From: Welwitschia mirabilis
Taxonomy: Eukaryota > Gnetophyta > Gnetopsida > Welwitschiales
Direction: 5' to 3'
DNA length: 42,684 nt
Assembly: GCA_051453625.1 (NCBI GenBank)
Contig: JBOZIK010000001.1
Location: 144,562,612-144,605,295 of the forward strand
The notes below the pieces were generated by a model that searched no databases, was not told where the DNA came from, and saw only the letters and a list, made by a program, of their open reading frames with translations. The stretch's first letter is position 1; every line of letters starts with the position of its first letter. The translations under genes were made by a program, and so were the position numbers. Below, piece after piece: positions 19,041 through 28,674 of this stretch.

Positions 19041-21230
19041 ATTTCCTACTTAATCATAAATATGAAATGTGTCATGTAGAGTCAAGTGGAAATCTCATAG
19101 ATATATTATGTGAAAACTCAAAACAATCTCATAAACTAGTTTTTGATGTGTAAAAATTATGAAATATGTTTTAACCCCTCTAAAAGTATTAATACATCTC
19201 TTATTACCTAGTCATATCAAGAAAAATTTGAAATGTGCTAAAAAATTAAATAGGGTAAATTAGGTTAAAAATAAAAGTGCTTAAATGAAACAACTAATCT
19301 ACTAGAAATGTAGAGCACATCATACTGATCAATTTTTCCTAAAGGATTACTATGTTTTAACTTACAGTTTGTGAGAAAATGAGGTTTAAATTTAGAAATC
19401 TAATTCTACCTCATAAAATGCATAATTCATCATAACTTGTAAACTACATTATGAAAATCATATCCGTAAGTTTCAAATTGAATAGCAGGAAAGACTAGAT
19501 AATACAAATGGATACTACACACTAAAAGACTCAAAAATAGGATAAAATTCTTATAAACAAATAAGGAAGAGAAAAAAATACCTCATTTTGTAAAATCTTA
19601 TGAAATATGGAAATCTGAGGCATGAATCAAATTAGGACAAGTTTCAAAATATTGGTAGAAACTAGGGAAACTATTATCTCTCAAGAGAATAAGTAAAAAT
19701 GATAGGAATGAAAGAAAAATGAAGGAAAATAAGTCAAGCCATGGTTTTATTACACTATCATCTAGTCTATTATTTAAATGACAACCCTAGAATAACTATC
19801 AAAAGAAATCTCAGTGTCATCCTTTAATGTCATTTGGATGACTAGGTGGATAATAATACTTTGAAAAATTTCAAAAATGTTGAGATGTTAGCCAAATAAG
19901 TTAGGCTAAAATATCAGTGTGAAGGTATCAAAATATATTAGAAATCTTAAAAAACTAGAAATGATAAAGAGTCATGATGAATAAGGATGATGAGGAAAGA
20001 TCAAAGAAATCAAAAGATAAAGCAACAAAAATGTACTATGTAGGATGAAAGCCAATAAAAAAAATAAGTCTAAAAATATGTAAAACTCCAAAAGACTCAA
20101 AGGAAACTCATAAAAATCATGTAGAATAAGATAATACGTGTCTAATTAAAAAGGAAAAAATAAAATCAACTTATTACTAATAAAAATAACATAAAAAACA
20201 ATAAGAAAAAAATTAATTGATAAGGTCTTAGATGAAGATGAAAAAGTTTGAAAATTACTTTAAAATAACAAAATAAAGAACCAAAGAAAACCAGAACGAA
20301 AATGAACATAAGGAATATGAAGAATATAGCTTATTTACCCTAAATTCTAATCTAGCAAACCCCCTTGGAAGACATCATAAATCCACCTAAGTAAAAAAAA
20401 TGCATAACAAAATGTATGGACTCCATGAAGTTTCACTCAAAAAGGCAATGATTATGATGATATTAAAGATTAAGTGGTTAAAACAATGAATGATAAAATC
20501 AAAAGCTACTTAAAATGAACTCTCTTGCTTACACCTCAAAATATATTCAAATCCTCACAAGTAAAATGATCATATGGGAATGTTAAAAGTCTAAGAAATA
20601 AGCAATGCATCTGATGATACCAAGAATACTACTGATCTTATAGCCTTAAAGTTTTAATATTACTTTCCATGATGAGGGGATATAGCCATAGTTAAAGAAG
20701 TAGAAACCCATGAATCATGACCAATAACCCCCTAATGGAGTTTATATAGCTACCAATACTACTTAATGTTTTATTTGAAAAAAGTTACCTTGATGCAGTA
20801 GGACATCATGGTAACCATGTATTTTAGCACAATTACAATAAATCATGATTAGTTCTTCTTTTTCTTCCTTTTTTCACAAATAATTCCCACATGGTCACAT
20901 GCTCAAAATGATGAAGGTAAATAAGTGAGATGAAAGACAAAAAAGAAGACACCTAAAAAAGCAAAGACCTTATACCATTTAAAAAAGAGTTATAAGAACT
21001 GAGGCATCTTTTTTTAAAATGAAGTACATATACATGTGAATGTTTTAATATTGGGTGAATCTAATCTTATCATTATAAAAATACCCAAGTATGAATACTA
21101 GTCATGGAAACTTCATAAAGTAAACACATAAGTTAGTTTTAAAAATGATCAAGTAACATCATAACATTTACTAAAGGAATAAGCTAAGAGAGAATTTAGA
21201 TAATGGTAGGGTGGAAGCCCTCTCCACTGA
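19041..21230 (-). other. 3' non-coding part of the full-length Athila/Tat-like region
   Basis: AT-rich DNA between integrase and the extra ORF. It holds two dyad modules (19755, 19816). 20310-21230 aligns with 11330-12300 of region B. No frame is visible. Confidence 0.6.
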
Positions 21231-21379
21231 GAAAAATCTTCAAAACAATTACTTCTATCATGTTCAAGATTTTATTAAGAGGTTTTTCATATATTTTCAA
21301 CCATATTTCATTAACTTTTTGAATCTTCTTAGTAACTAAGTTAAAAAATTTAATAGAGACATTAAAATGTATTTTCTCC

Positions 21380-22370
21380 ATAAAGTTGGAATCTAGTCAT
21401 TTAGAGATTAACTTATTATATAAAAGATGTACTCTAGTATTATATTAAAAAATAAGTTAACTAGGTTCAAACTTTTTATAAAGTAATTGTTTATCGTGTT
21501 TAAATTTAGCTTGGGCTTTGTGAACTAGTTAATGATGTATAACATGAGAATTTTTTATTTATGTATTCAAGTTGGACTAATTTATTTTTAAGATTTTTAT
21601 GAAGGTCTATAAGATTAAGTTTATAAGACTAATGATAAGAAATAGAACACACATCAACAGGTAAAACACAAACTTTTTCACATACAAGTTCATAATGTAA
21701 AAAAACAAGAAAATTATACCAAGTAGTCTGATAAGTCCAAAGAACATCATTAAGCTTAGAAGCCCAAGATTTCTTATCAATAGAGATAAGTTTTTATATC
21801 ATTTTCTTTGTTTCTTTATTCACATTTTTTTCTTGACCATTAGTGTATGGATGATAAGCATAAGCTAATCTATGTTTGATTCTAATAGATAAAAGAAGTT
21901 TCTTAAATATCTAATAAAATAAGTTCCTTAATCACTAATGATAATCCTAGAAAAACCAAAACATTGAAAAATATAAGTTATAAAAAAAGTGCAAAGAGTA
22001 TGAATACCATTCATTAAAGTAGAAATAGCTTTAACTCATTGAGTAACATAATTGATAGCTACTAAAATTTAGTTCTTATAATTAGAAGTTTGTTTAATAG
22101 AGCCTATGAAATTAATTACCTAATAATCAAAAGATTCATATTTAAGAATAGGTTTAAGGGGCATCTCATGAGAATGAATAAGACTACTATAACATTGACA
22201 AGCATCACACCTTCAAGCAAAATTAAAAGAGTTTTCAAAAAGACTAGGCCAATAAAAACTAGAGTGAAGGATTTTCATAGCTATTTTTTTCCCACTAAAA
22301 TAACCTTCATAAACACCACTAGGAAAATATGAAGGATGTCTAATTTTTTCCATTTAAGAACACATTTCCT
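21380..22370 (-). pseudogene. Ty3/gypsy integrase, Athila/Tat-like
   Basis: The minus-strand reading is clear despite frameshifts. The zinc-binding region comes first: VYEGYFSGKKIAMKILHSSF and YWPSLFE (about 22330-22240), then RCDACQCYSSL (about 22212-22180). The catalytic core start follows (ILVAINYVTQWVKA at about 22070-22020), then HTLMVKKKCE-like and SWASKLNDVLWTYQTTWYN parts (about 21850-21700). A C-terminal tail reads KFKHDKQLLYKKFEPS (about 21510-21460). Integrase inserts the element's DNA into the genome. This copy has several stops and frame changes and cannot be active. It follows RNase H, the gypsy gene order. Confidence 0.9.
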
Positions 22371-22619
22371 CATGATTTGGACTTTGTAGCTTTATCCATT
22401 CATAATCATCTATTCCATGGAGAAAATATTTTTTTTAATTATGAGTCTAATGTTGTGCTATTTTCATGGAAATAAGGTAATTAACTATGTCACCATACTA
22501 AGGATGAGGATGAGTATAAGATATGATAAAAATTTATTTATCCAAAAAAAATCATTAATCATAATATAATCAAGAGAAGAAGAAAGACATGGCAAATGAT
22601 CTACTACACTATTATACTT

Positions 22620-22990
22620 TCTTGCTTTATCAGCAATGGTCAAATTAAATTCTTACATGATGAGGATACATCTAATAAGTCTAAGACTAGAATCTTTCTT
22701 GGTCATGAGGTATCTAATTACTATATGATGATTATAAAAATTCATATAAAAGCCTAAAATATAGTGTCTAAGTATATCAAGACAAAAGATTATTACTAAC
22801 ATTTCTTTCTTAGTAGTAGTATAAGTTATTTGAGCTTTAGAAAACATTTTACTATGATACGATATAACTTTAAAATCATTTTCATATTTTCATTCAAGAA
22901 CCCCACTCATATTAATATTACTAGCACCACACATTAATTTGAAATCTTTATTTGTAATCAGGTTCCATTACAATAGGTACAAAAGAGATT
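22620..22990 (-). pseudogene. RNase H domain, Athila/Tat-like pol
   Basis: The 64-codon open stretch at 22653-22847 (minus) reads MFSKAQITYTTTKKEMLVII, continues with a DILRHYILGF segment and ends in YLMTKKDSSLRLIRCILIM. This is the pattern of gypsy RNase H around the second catalytic residue and the following helix. A further frame at about 22600-22550 gives SVVDHLPCLSSS, the usual link toward integrase. The upstream half (about 22990-22880) has several stops. Confidence 0.88.
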
Positions 22991-23099
22991 TTATTTTTAA
23001 GTGTTTAAAAAGCAAGTTGACAAGATTTATTTAAATCATATTTAGCTTCTTTTACAAGTGAGTAAAGGGGTTTATAAATTTTAGCATAATCCTAAATAA

Positions 23100-23900
23100 A
23101 GTAATGATAGAAACTATAGTAACTAAGAAAAGATCAAACTTTTCTAACATTGGTTAGAGAAGTTAGGTTTTTAATAATACTTACATTTTTAGGGTCCACA
23201 TTTATTCCTTTACTAGAAATGTGTTGGTCTAAGATAATTCTATTATCAACTACAAAGAAACTCTTCTCTTAACTCAAAATATAGACCACTCTCAATGCAT
23301 CTATAAAGGACTTTCTTTAACCTCTCTAAGAGTTATTTAAAAATTTCATCATAAATTAAAAAGTCATCCATAAAAATTTTAATTGATTTCTATAAAATAT
23401 CAAAAAAGATATCTATCCTTGCACATTAACACATATCAGGAGTATTGTAAAGTACAAAAGGCATGCTTCTAAAGGCAAAAGTTTTAAAAGATAAAGTGAA
23501 AGTAGTTTTAGCCTAATTCTCACTAGCGATACAAACTTGATTATAATCACTAATACCCATTAAAAAAGTAATAAGAGGCATGCCCTTAAATTCTATTAAG
23601 TACCTAGTCAAGAAAAGATAATGGACAATGGATTTCTTGGTTACTTGATTTAATTTTCTAAATTAATACACATTCTTCACTTTCCATCTTTCTCAAGTGC
23701 TATAGTTAAAGGGCTAACCTACTCACTATTAACTATGGCATAAGTAATTTTAGAAACCATTAATTTAATGATTTTATCTTTATGATTTTTTTAGGTGTTG
23801 GATTTAGTCTACACTGGAGTTTCCTGATAGGTTTTTCATTGTCCTCAAGGTAGATTTTATGTTGAAAAATAAAAGTAGGAATGGCTATTAAATCTTAATG
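23100..23900 (-). pseudogene. reverse transcriptase, Athila/Tat-like pol
   Basis: The minus-strand sequence carries the RT landmarks in order: KPIRKLQCRLNPTPKK (about 23850), EKDGKWR-like and SIVHYLF (about 23690-23620), EFKGMPLITFLMGISDYNQV (about 23600-23540), AKTTFTLSFKTFAFRSMPFV (about 23510-23450), the catalytic IFMDDFLIYDEIF (complement of about 23340-23380) and FFVVDNRIILDQHISSKGIN (about 23260-23200). The polymerase would copy element RNA into DNA. The FMDD catalytic aspartates remain, but frameshifts and stops disrupt the frame. This is the clearest lineage evidence for the array. Confidence 0.93.
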
Positions 23901-24059
23901 AAACCAAGCAAATGTATTAACCCTAGAATTTAAAAGTAAGATTAAAATTAATTCTTATTAAGGAAAAATATTCCCATTTATTACCAAAGGTTTATTTTGA
24001 TCATCATATAAAAAGATGTATTTTAGTCCACGCGATAAATATTTTAAATTTAAATTTGT

Positions 24060-24140
24060 ATTTTTATTTTCTATTAAATTTTTATCAAAATTGACTATCA
24101 TCTCAGACTGCCATCTAGATGAATAGGGTGGATGATCTCC
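24060..24140 (-). pseudogene. protease-RT linker containing a dyad module
   Basis: The minus strand reads HPPYSSRWQSEMIVNFDKNL followed by IENKN. The DNA encoding it overlaps dyad unit 24096-24136, so the module lies inside coding sequence here. The same linker occurs in region B at about 14000-14040 with its own dyad unit. Confidence 0.6.
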
Positions 24141-24479
24141 TTTAAAATAATAAATCTTAGTTGTTTTTAGATTTTTAAACTTCTCTACAAATTATAGTTT
24201 TAGTTTCTTTAGTCTCCTGACTAAAATATTATGTACCTAAATGCTCATAGTTAAGTTAATCATCATCGAAAGTATTTAATTTTTATACTTCAAATGGATT
24301 ATCAAACAAGGTAGGTTTATGAAGCATTAATAATCTTTCTTCAAGTGGATGATGATATTAAATAGAGTTGGTGTAATTTATCTTTCAATATTCAACTCAT
24401 CACCTAAATCCTTTTCAATAGCATTAAAAACTCTAATGGTAAACTTTTTGGTTTCTAAGTGACATTCCATTAATCTAGT

Positions 24480-24790
24480 TCTCGTATTAATAATATAATG
24501 GGCTATTGCACAAAAAGCTCTATCTAAAAGTAGTGGATAACCTCTATTCTACTTAATTTCAATTAAACCACATCTATTGAATAAAATGATTCTTCAATTT
24601 GAATCATGAAATGTTTGATTACTCTTATATATTTCTTTATTGAAGTATCTACCAATTTAAAGATAATTCATGTGTGCTTAATTCTACTTTTCAAATCAAG
24701 TCATTGACAAATGTGTAAAGGCATAATGTTAATACTCATTGCTATATCAATTAATGCTTTTTTAATTATTTTGTTTTCTTTCAAAGTGAT
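24480..24790 (-). pseudogene. aspartic protease region, Athila/Tat-like
   Basis: The minus strand reads ALIDIAMSINIMPLHIC at about 24765-24715, the position of the retropepsin active-site turn and its following LMPL-like block. It continues IIFKLVDTSIKKYIRVIKHF (about 24670-24610) and IQIEESFYSIDVV (about 24600-24560), the usual flap-to-C-terminal path. The protease cuts the gag-pol polyprotein. The expected catalytic Asp-(Ser/Leu)-Gly is read as Asp-Ile-Ala, so the Gly is changed. Two stops fall in this segment. Confidence 0.7.
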
Positions 24791-25189
24791 TCTAACTATT
24801 GTTTCCCCTAGATTCTTAAACTTTAGACATTTTTATAAGACTATGTTAATTACAGATCATGCTAGGAAGACTTAGTAAGTATAGTTCATTTTTTCCCTCC
24901 TAATTAGATCATTCCACAACTTAAAATATTTAGAATTCTCTTATAAAATTTTTCAAAATGGTAAATTTATGCTAAAATTTTGTATTAAGGCTTTAAGATG
25001 TTCAATAAAGGTAGGATTAGTATTTAATCTATCAAGCCAACAAGTGGTAAGTTTCTTACCTTTATCTTGAGAAGAATCTTTATCATTATCATTTAGAGGA
25101 GAAAAGAAAGCATGATTTTCTAAGATCTCAATATCCTCTTATTCTTCATCATTCTTATCATTTTAGGATGTTAAAGCCTCATGGATAAC

Positions 25190-26640
25190 AAGTGTTGTAT
25201 CATTTCCACTTCTTGTTACAACCTTACAATATTTTCTTACTTCACTAGGATTTGGTAAAGGTTATGTTGCAAATGATCCTTGTGGTCTTTTATTAGCAAG
25301 CATACTTTGTTGAAGAATATTAACAAGATTATCAATGTTTGAATTTATCTTCTTTTGAAATTTTCTTAACCTATTAATGAAATTTCTAAGTAAATCATAT
25401 TGGTTTTGAGAGTTTGATATCCTTGCTTGACAATTTGAGTTATTTGGTTATAAGTTTAAGTTGATTGTCTAAAAGTTAGCATTATCAAATCTATTTCTAA
25501 ATGGTTGAAAATGTGGATGATTTATTTAAAAGTTTTTAAATTTCTTTTCAAAGTATTAAAAGTTTAGTTATCCATTCATCCTAGATTGAAATTGGTTCTG
25601 CTTTTAATTTTGGTTTTGTTTTTATGTTCTAAAGTTTTAAGACTTTTGGTTAAATGCATACACCTCTTCATAAATATTTTCTTTATAGACAGGTAATATA
25701 GGACCCTCTTTTATTACATGGTAGTTGTTTTCACATAAGTCACAAGTTGGAACCACAACCACACTCTTTTTAGTTGCTACCTTTGCATCTAAGATCATTT
25801 GAGTGTATTTTTCTAGTGTTGTAATGAAATCCTTAATAACATTTATTAGTTCTTTTTCTATTTTCACTTCTTTCTTTTCTTGTTTTACTTCTTTAAGATT
25901 TCTTATAATTTGGTCCACTATATGATTTTCTTTAGGTGTTGCTTTAGGCTAGGTTTGATTTACTTCTATAAGTTCTTTCAAAAATTTTCATGCATTATCT
26001 AAAGTGAGATTCTTCAAGTTTTCTCTACATGAAAAATCTACAAGTTATTTGATTTGGCTATTAAGCCCATTATAGAAATAATCTACTAATTCTTCTTGGG
26101 TAAATACATCTATAAGGTTAGAATGTATGGTAATGAAAAATTACTTATATGTGGAGGCATAATATTTATTAGGTTATTATTGGAAATTTGTTTCTTTCTT
26201 CTTTCTTTTTATTATGTTTGTTTTACTCATAAATCTTTTTATAAATGCTTCTTAAACTTGGTTCCATGTTTTTAAGCTTTTGTGTGAAATAGTTCTTAAC
26301 AATATTTTAGCTTTTCCTTTTAAAGTGATAGGAAAAAAAGTATGATCTCTAATTCATTTTTTATTATTTCTAGAAGTAAGCACTAATTATTCAATGTTAG
26401 CTATATGTCGGAGAGGATCTTCATCATTTTATCCATTAAAAATAGGATAAGCATTTAAATTTCTTAACTCGAGATCATTACTAGGAGATAGGTTAAAAGG
26501 ATTTTGGATTTCACGTTTCTTATTTGTAATTAATTTCTTAGGGGTAACATTTGCATTTGGATTCACTAGGGTAGTAGAGGTTCTAATCATAATAGAGGGA
26601 CTAGGTAAAGCAATCTGTCTCTCTTTTTATGATGAATTCG
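25190..26640 (-). pseudogene. gag of the Athila/Tat-like element
   Basis: The N-terminal part runs from about 26640 (PNANVTPKKLITNKKREI, then NDLELRNLNAYPIFNG and NDEDPLRHIANIE at about 26400). The core has DHTFFPITLKGKAKILLRTI (about 26350-26290), TWNQV.EAFIKRFMSKTNII (about 26270-26215) and ELVDYFYNGLNSQIK (about 26105-26060). The 93-codon open stretch at 25637-25918 leads into a zinc-knuckle trace CDLCENNYH (about 25744-25718) whose final Cys place is Gly. The tail has ILQQSMLANKRPQGSF (about 25320-25270) and KVVTRSG (about 25220). Gag forms the particle that packages element RNA. Scattered stops, many at former Gln or Trp codons, inactivate it. Confidence 0.9.
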
Positions 26641-27310
26641 ACATTATAATAAAATGATTTTTTTCTAAACTATCTTTTAAAAGATTTTCTTTTGAAAAAT
26701 CAAATTTAGAAATAATAAATATAGAAAAATCTTCTTGTTCAAGTCTAAAAATATTTTGCATACTTGGGATGCGCATACTTGGGTTAAGTTCATAGTCAAC
26801 CAGACCTTCTCAGATGTTTTCTTTAATCAACAACCACTCTCTATAATATTTCCTCTTTTTACTAGAATTTACCATGTCCTAGCATGCTCACTTCTGTCCT
26901 GTAAGCGTCATCTCAGTAATCATTAGATGATGTACCTAAATAACAGCAAATACCAAAAAAAAAAAAAAAAAAAACCAAAAATGAAAAACACAAAAAAAAT
27001 AGAATTGTGAAATAACATATAATGAAAATTGACGGTCATCCACTAAGTTATCTAGATGATAGAGAGGATGATAAGAAATCCAAGTTCTTAAGAAAAATGA
27101 AAACCCTAAGTCTCATAGGCTATCATCACCATGCATCATCTGGATGATAAGGGGATGACAAGGCATTTATTTCAAAATGTAAAACAAAAAATGCAAAGGA
27201 AAAACCTATGTTTCTACTATAAGAATATAATGCTACTGCAGATAAATACCTAAACTAAAATCTAAAACACTTACTTGAGCAATACAAATCCTCAAACTTC
27301 AAGTAGCCTT
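26641..27310 (-). other. untranslated leader of the full-length Athila/Tat-like region
   Basis: Leader between the 5' LTR and gag. It contains a 20-base A run (26955-26974) and dyad units at 26907, 27034 and 27121, paralleling the leader of region B at 15361-15970. Confidence 0.65.
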
Positions 27311-27327
27311 CTCCGGCAACGGTGTCA
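27311..27327 (-). promoter_or_regulatory. primer-binding site, tRNA-Asp type
   Basis: ctccggcaacggtgtca on the plus strand equals the 3' end of plant tRNA-Asp (ccccggcaacggcgcca) with three mismatches. The minus-strand element would therefore pair with that tRNA to start reverse transcription. It lies three bases from the LTR edge at 27331. Athila/Tat elements commonly use this tRNA. Confidence 0.8.
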
Positions 27328-27330
27328 AAA

Positions 27331-28669
27331 TGTTGCAGTGCGTAGTTGTGTAAACTTTACATCCTCAAGTAAATCCTGTAAATTACAAATATATGTAGAT
27401 TTTGAATAATACAATATGCTAACATAGATGGGAGTAATCCAAATGTCATAATCCCATTAAAGGCACAAATAAGAAGAAAGAGAATTGATTTCAAAAATAA
27501 AACACTTATGTAACCTTAAAGTAGAACAAAATAATAATGTGGAAATAACAATGCAAATGAATATACTAGGTAAATGAAATGCAAGTCNNNNNNNNNNNNN
27601 NNNNNNNNNNNNNNNNNNNNNNNNNNNNNNNNNNNNNNNNNNNNNNNNNNNNNNNNNNNNNNNNNNNNNNNNNNNNNNNNNNNNNNNAATCAACCTGTCA
27701 TGAAAATCAATCTTTTATAACATAAATTAATCAAGAAAAGCTATTACTAGACTAAGATCAACCTAAGCTATCATGTACATTGAATAGAATATGAAAATAA
27801 TGCAAAGTTAATTTAGGAAATGAAATAAAATGCATCCACACTAATTATGTTAATCTTAATAAAAGTTACCCTCATGATCTATATCATCAATTAATCTGTC
27901 ACAGAATTAGAGGTAACATAAACAATAAGGGATATGCACATCACAAAAATATATAAAAAGAAAAATAGAGTTTTGATTAAAGAGAACCAACATCCATGTT
28001 ACAAAGTAGCAGTACCTCAACAAATGATACATAATCCAACACCAAGAAAGACATCTCTCTGCAACAACAATGGATGGAACTCCTACCCGTTGATCTCCTA
28101 TCACAAGAATTTTTAATACTAAAGAAGATAATCAAAGTTAAGAGTAAAGGTGTTATTTATTAGTGAGAACAGAGTCAAAAATATCAAATCTTATAGATGC
28201 AACTGTAACCCTAATAGCACATAAAGAGCACATAACATATTACACAAGTTAGCTAAAGTTTGGTACATTAACTAAAATTAGATTATCATCTTATGTATTA
28301 TCTAGATGATAGTGGGGATGATGCCATATTAAGAAAGTTTTCTAATTAGCCTTTATTTCAGTCTAGTCAGCCTCCTAGTCAAAACATAAGTCGTGTCATC
28401 TTAGTTTGTTGCCCAGATGATGGAGGGGATGACAACCTTCTTCAACCTCTTCAATCAAGTAAATTTGGCTTTTTATAACATTAATTCCTATTTAGAATGT
28501 AAAGAATTAGAGTTAATCCAAGATACCTCTAAAAGTGCTAGTATTTATGCATTTACTTGATTTTCTCTTTGACTCTTAATAATCATTGTTTTGTGTATAA
28601 AACTATTTAGATGTCCAACAAAACTACTCAAAATAACCCATTAAAATCATGTAATTTGGCATTGCAACA
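27331..28669 (-). mobile_element. LTR 3 of the Athila/Tat-like array (outer 5' LTR)
   Basis: The edges tgttgcagtg and cattgcaaca form the inverted pair TGTTGCA...TGCAACA. The primer site lies on the left. The right flank is unlike the DNA right of LTRs 1 and 2, so this is the outer end of the array. The internal 100-N gap (27588-27687) replaces what in LTR 2 is about 34 bp. The corrected length of about 1273 bp agrees with LTR 2 (1269). Dyad units lie at 28285-28322 and 28394-28432. Confidence 0.88.
27588..27687. other. 100-N gap inside LTR 3
   Basis: The flanks (aatgcaagtc and aatcaacctgtcatg) are about 34 bases apart in LTR 2 (near 16250-16290). The gap is a placeholder whose true content is probably short. 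Confidence 0.75.
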
Positions 28670-28674
28670 ATGCC
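28670..28674. repeat. candidate right target-site duplication of the three-LTR array
   Basis: atgcc directly right of the LTR edge. Compare atgtc at 8149-8153. Confidence 0.5.

Larger units (their letters stand above)
9379..28432. repeat. dispersed nested dyad module, about 20 units across the Athila-like array
   Basis: Each unit of about 38 bp has an outer left arm (g)TCATC(c/t), a variable spacer of about 7-9 bases, an inner palindrome close to ATCATCTAGATGAT, then a short spacer and an outer right arm GGGGATGA(t/c). Both arm pairs are self-complementary. Units by position: 9379-9416, 9489-9524, 9958-9987, 10044-10081, 10830-10856, 14001-14038, 15541-15577, 15661-15699, 15772-15814, 16879-16917, 16991-17028, 17461-17499, 19755-19782, 19816-19853, 24096-24136, 26907-26935, 27034-27072, 27121-27159, 28285-28322 and 28394-28432. 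Those at 9958, 10830, 16991, 19755 and 26907 are partial or weak. Several keep CG inside (agacgac at 14022 and 17008; atcgtctgg at 17474), which suggests a CpG-rich ancestor. Two units sit at matching places in all three LTRs. Function is unknown. Confidence 0.85.

Noticed and set aside
22090-22332. 80-codon plus frame
   Set aside because: It is the antisense shadow of the integrase zinc-binding region on the minus strand.
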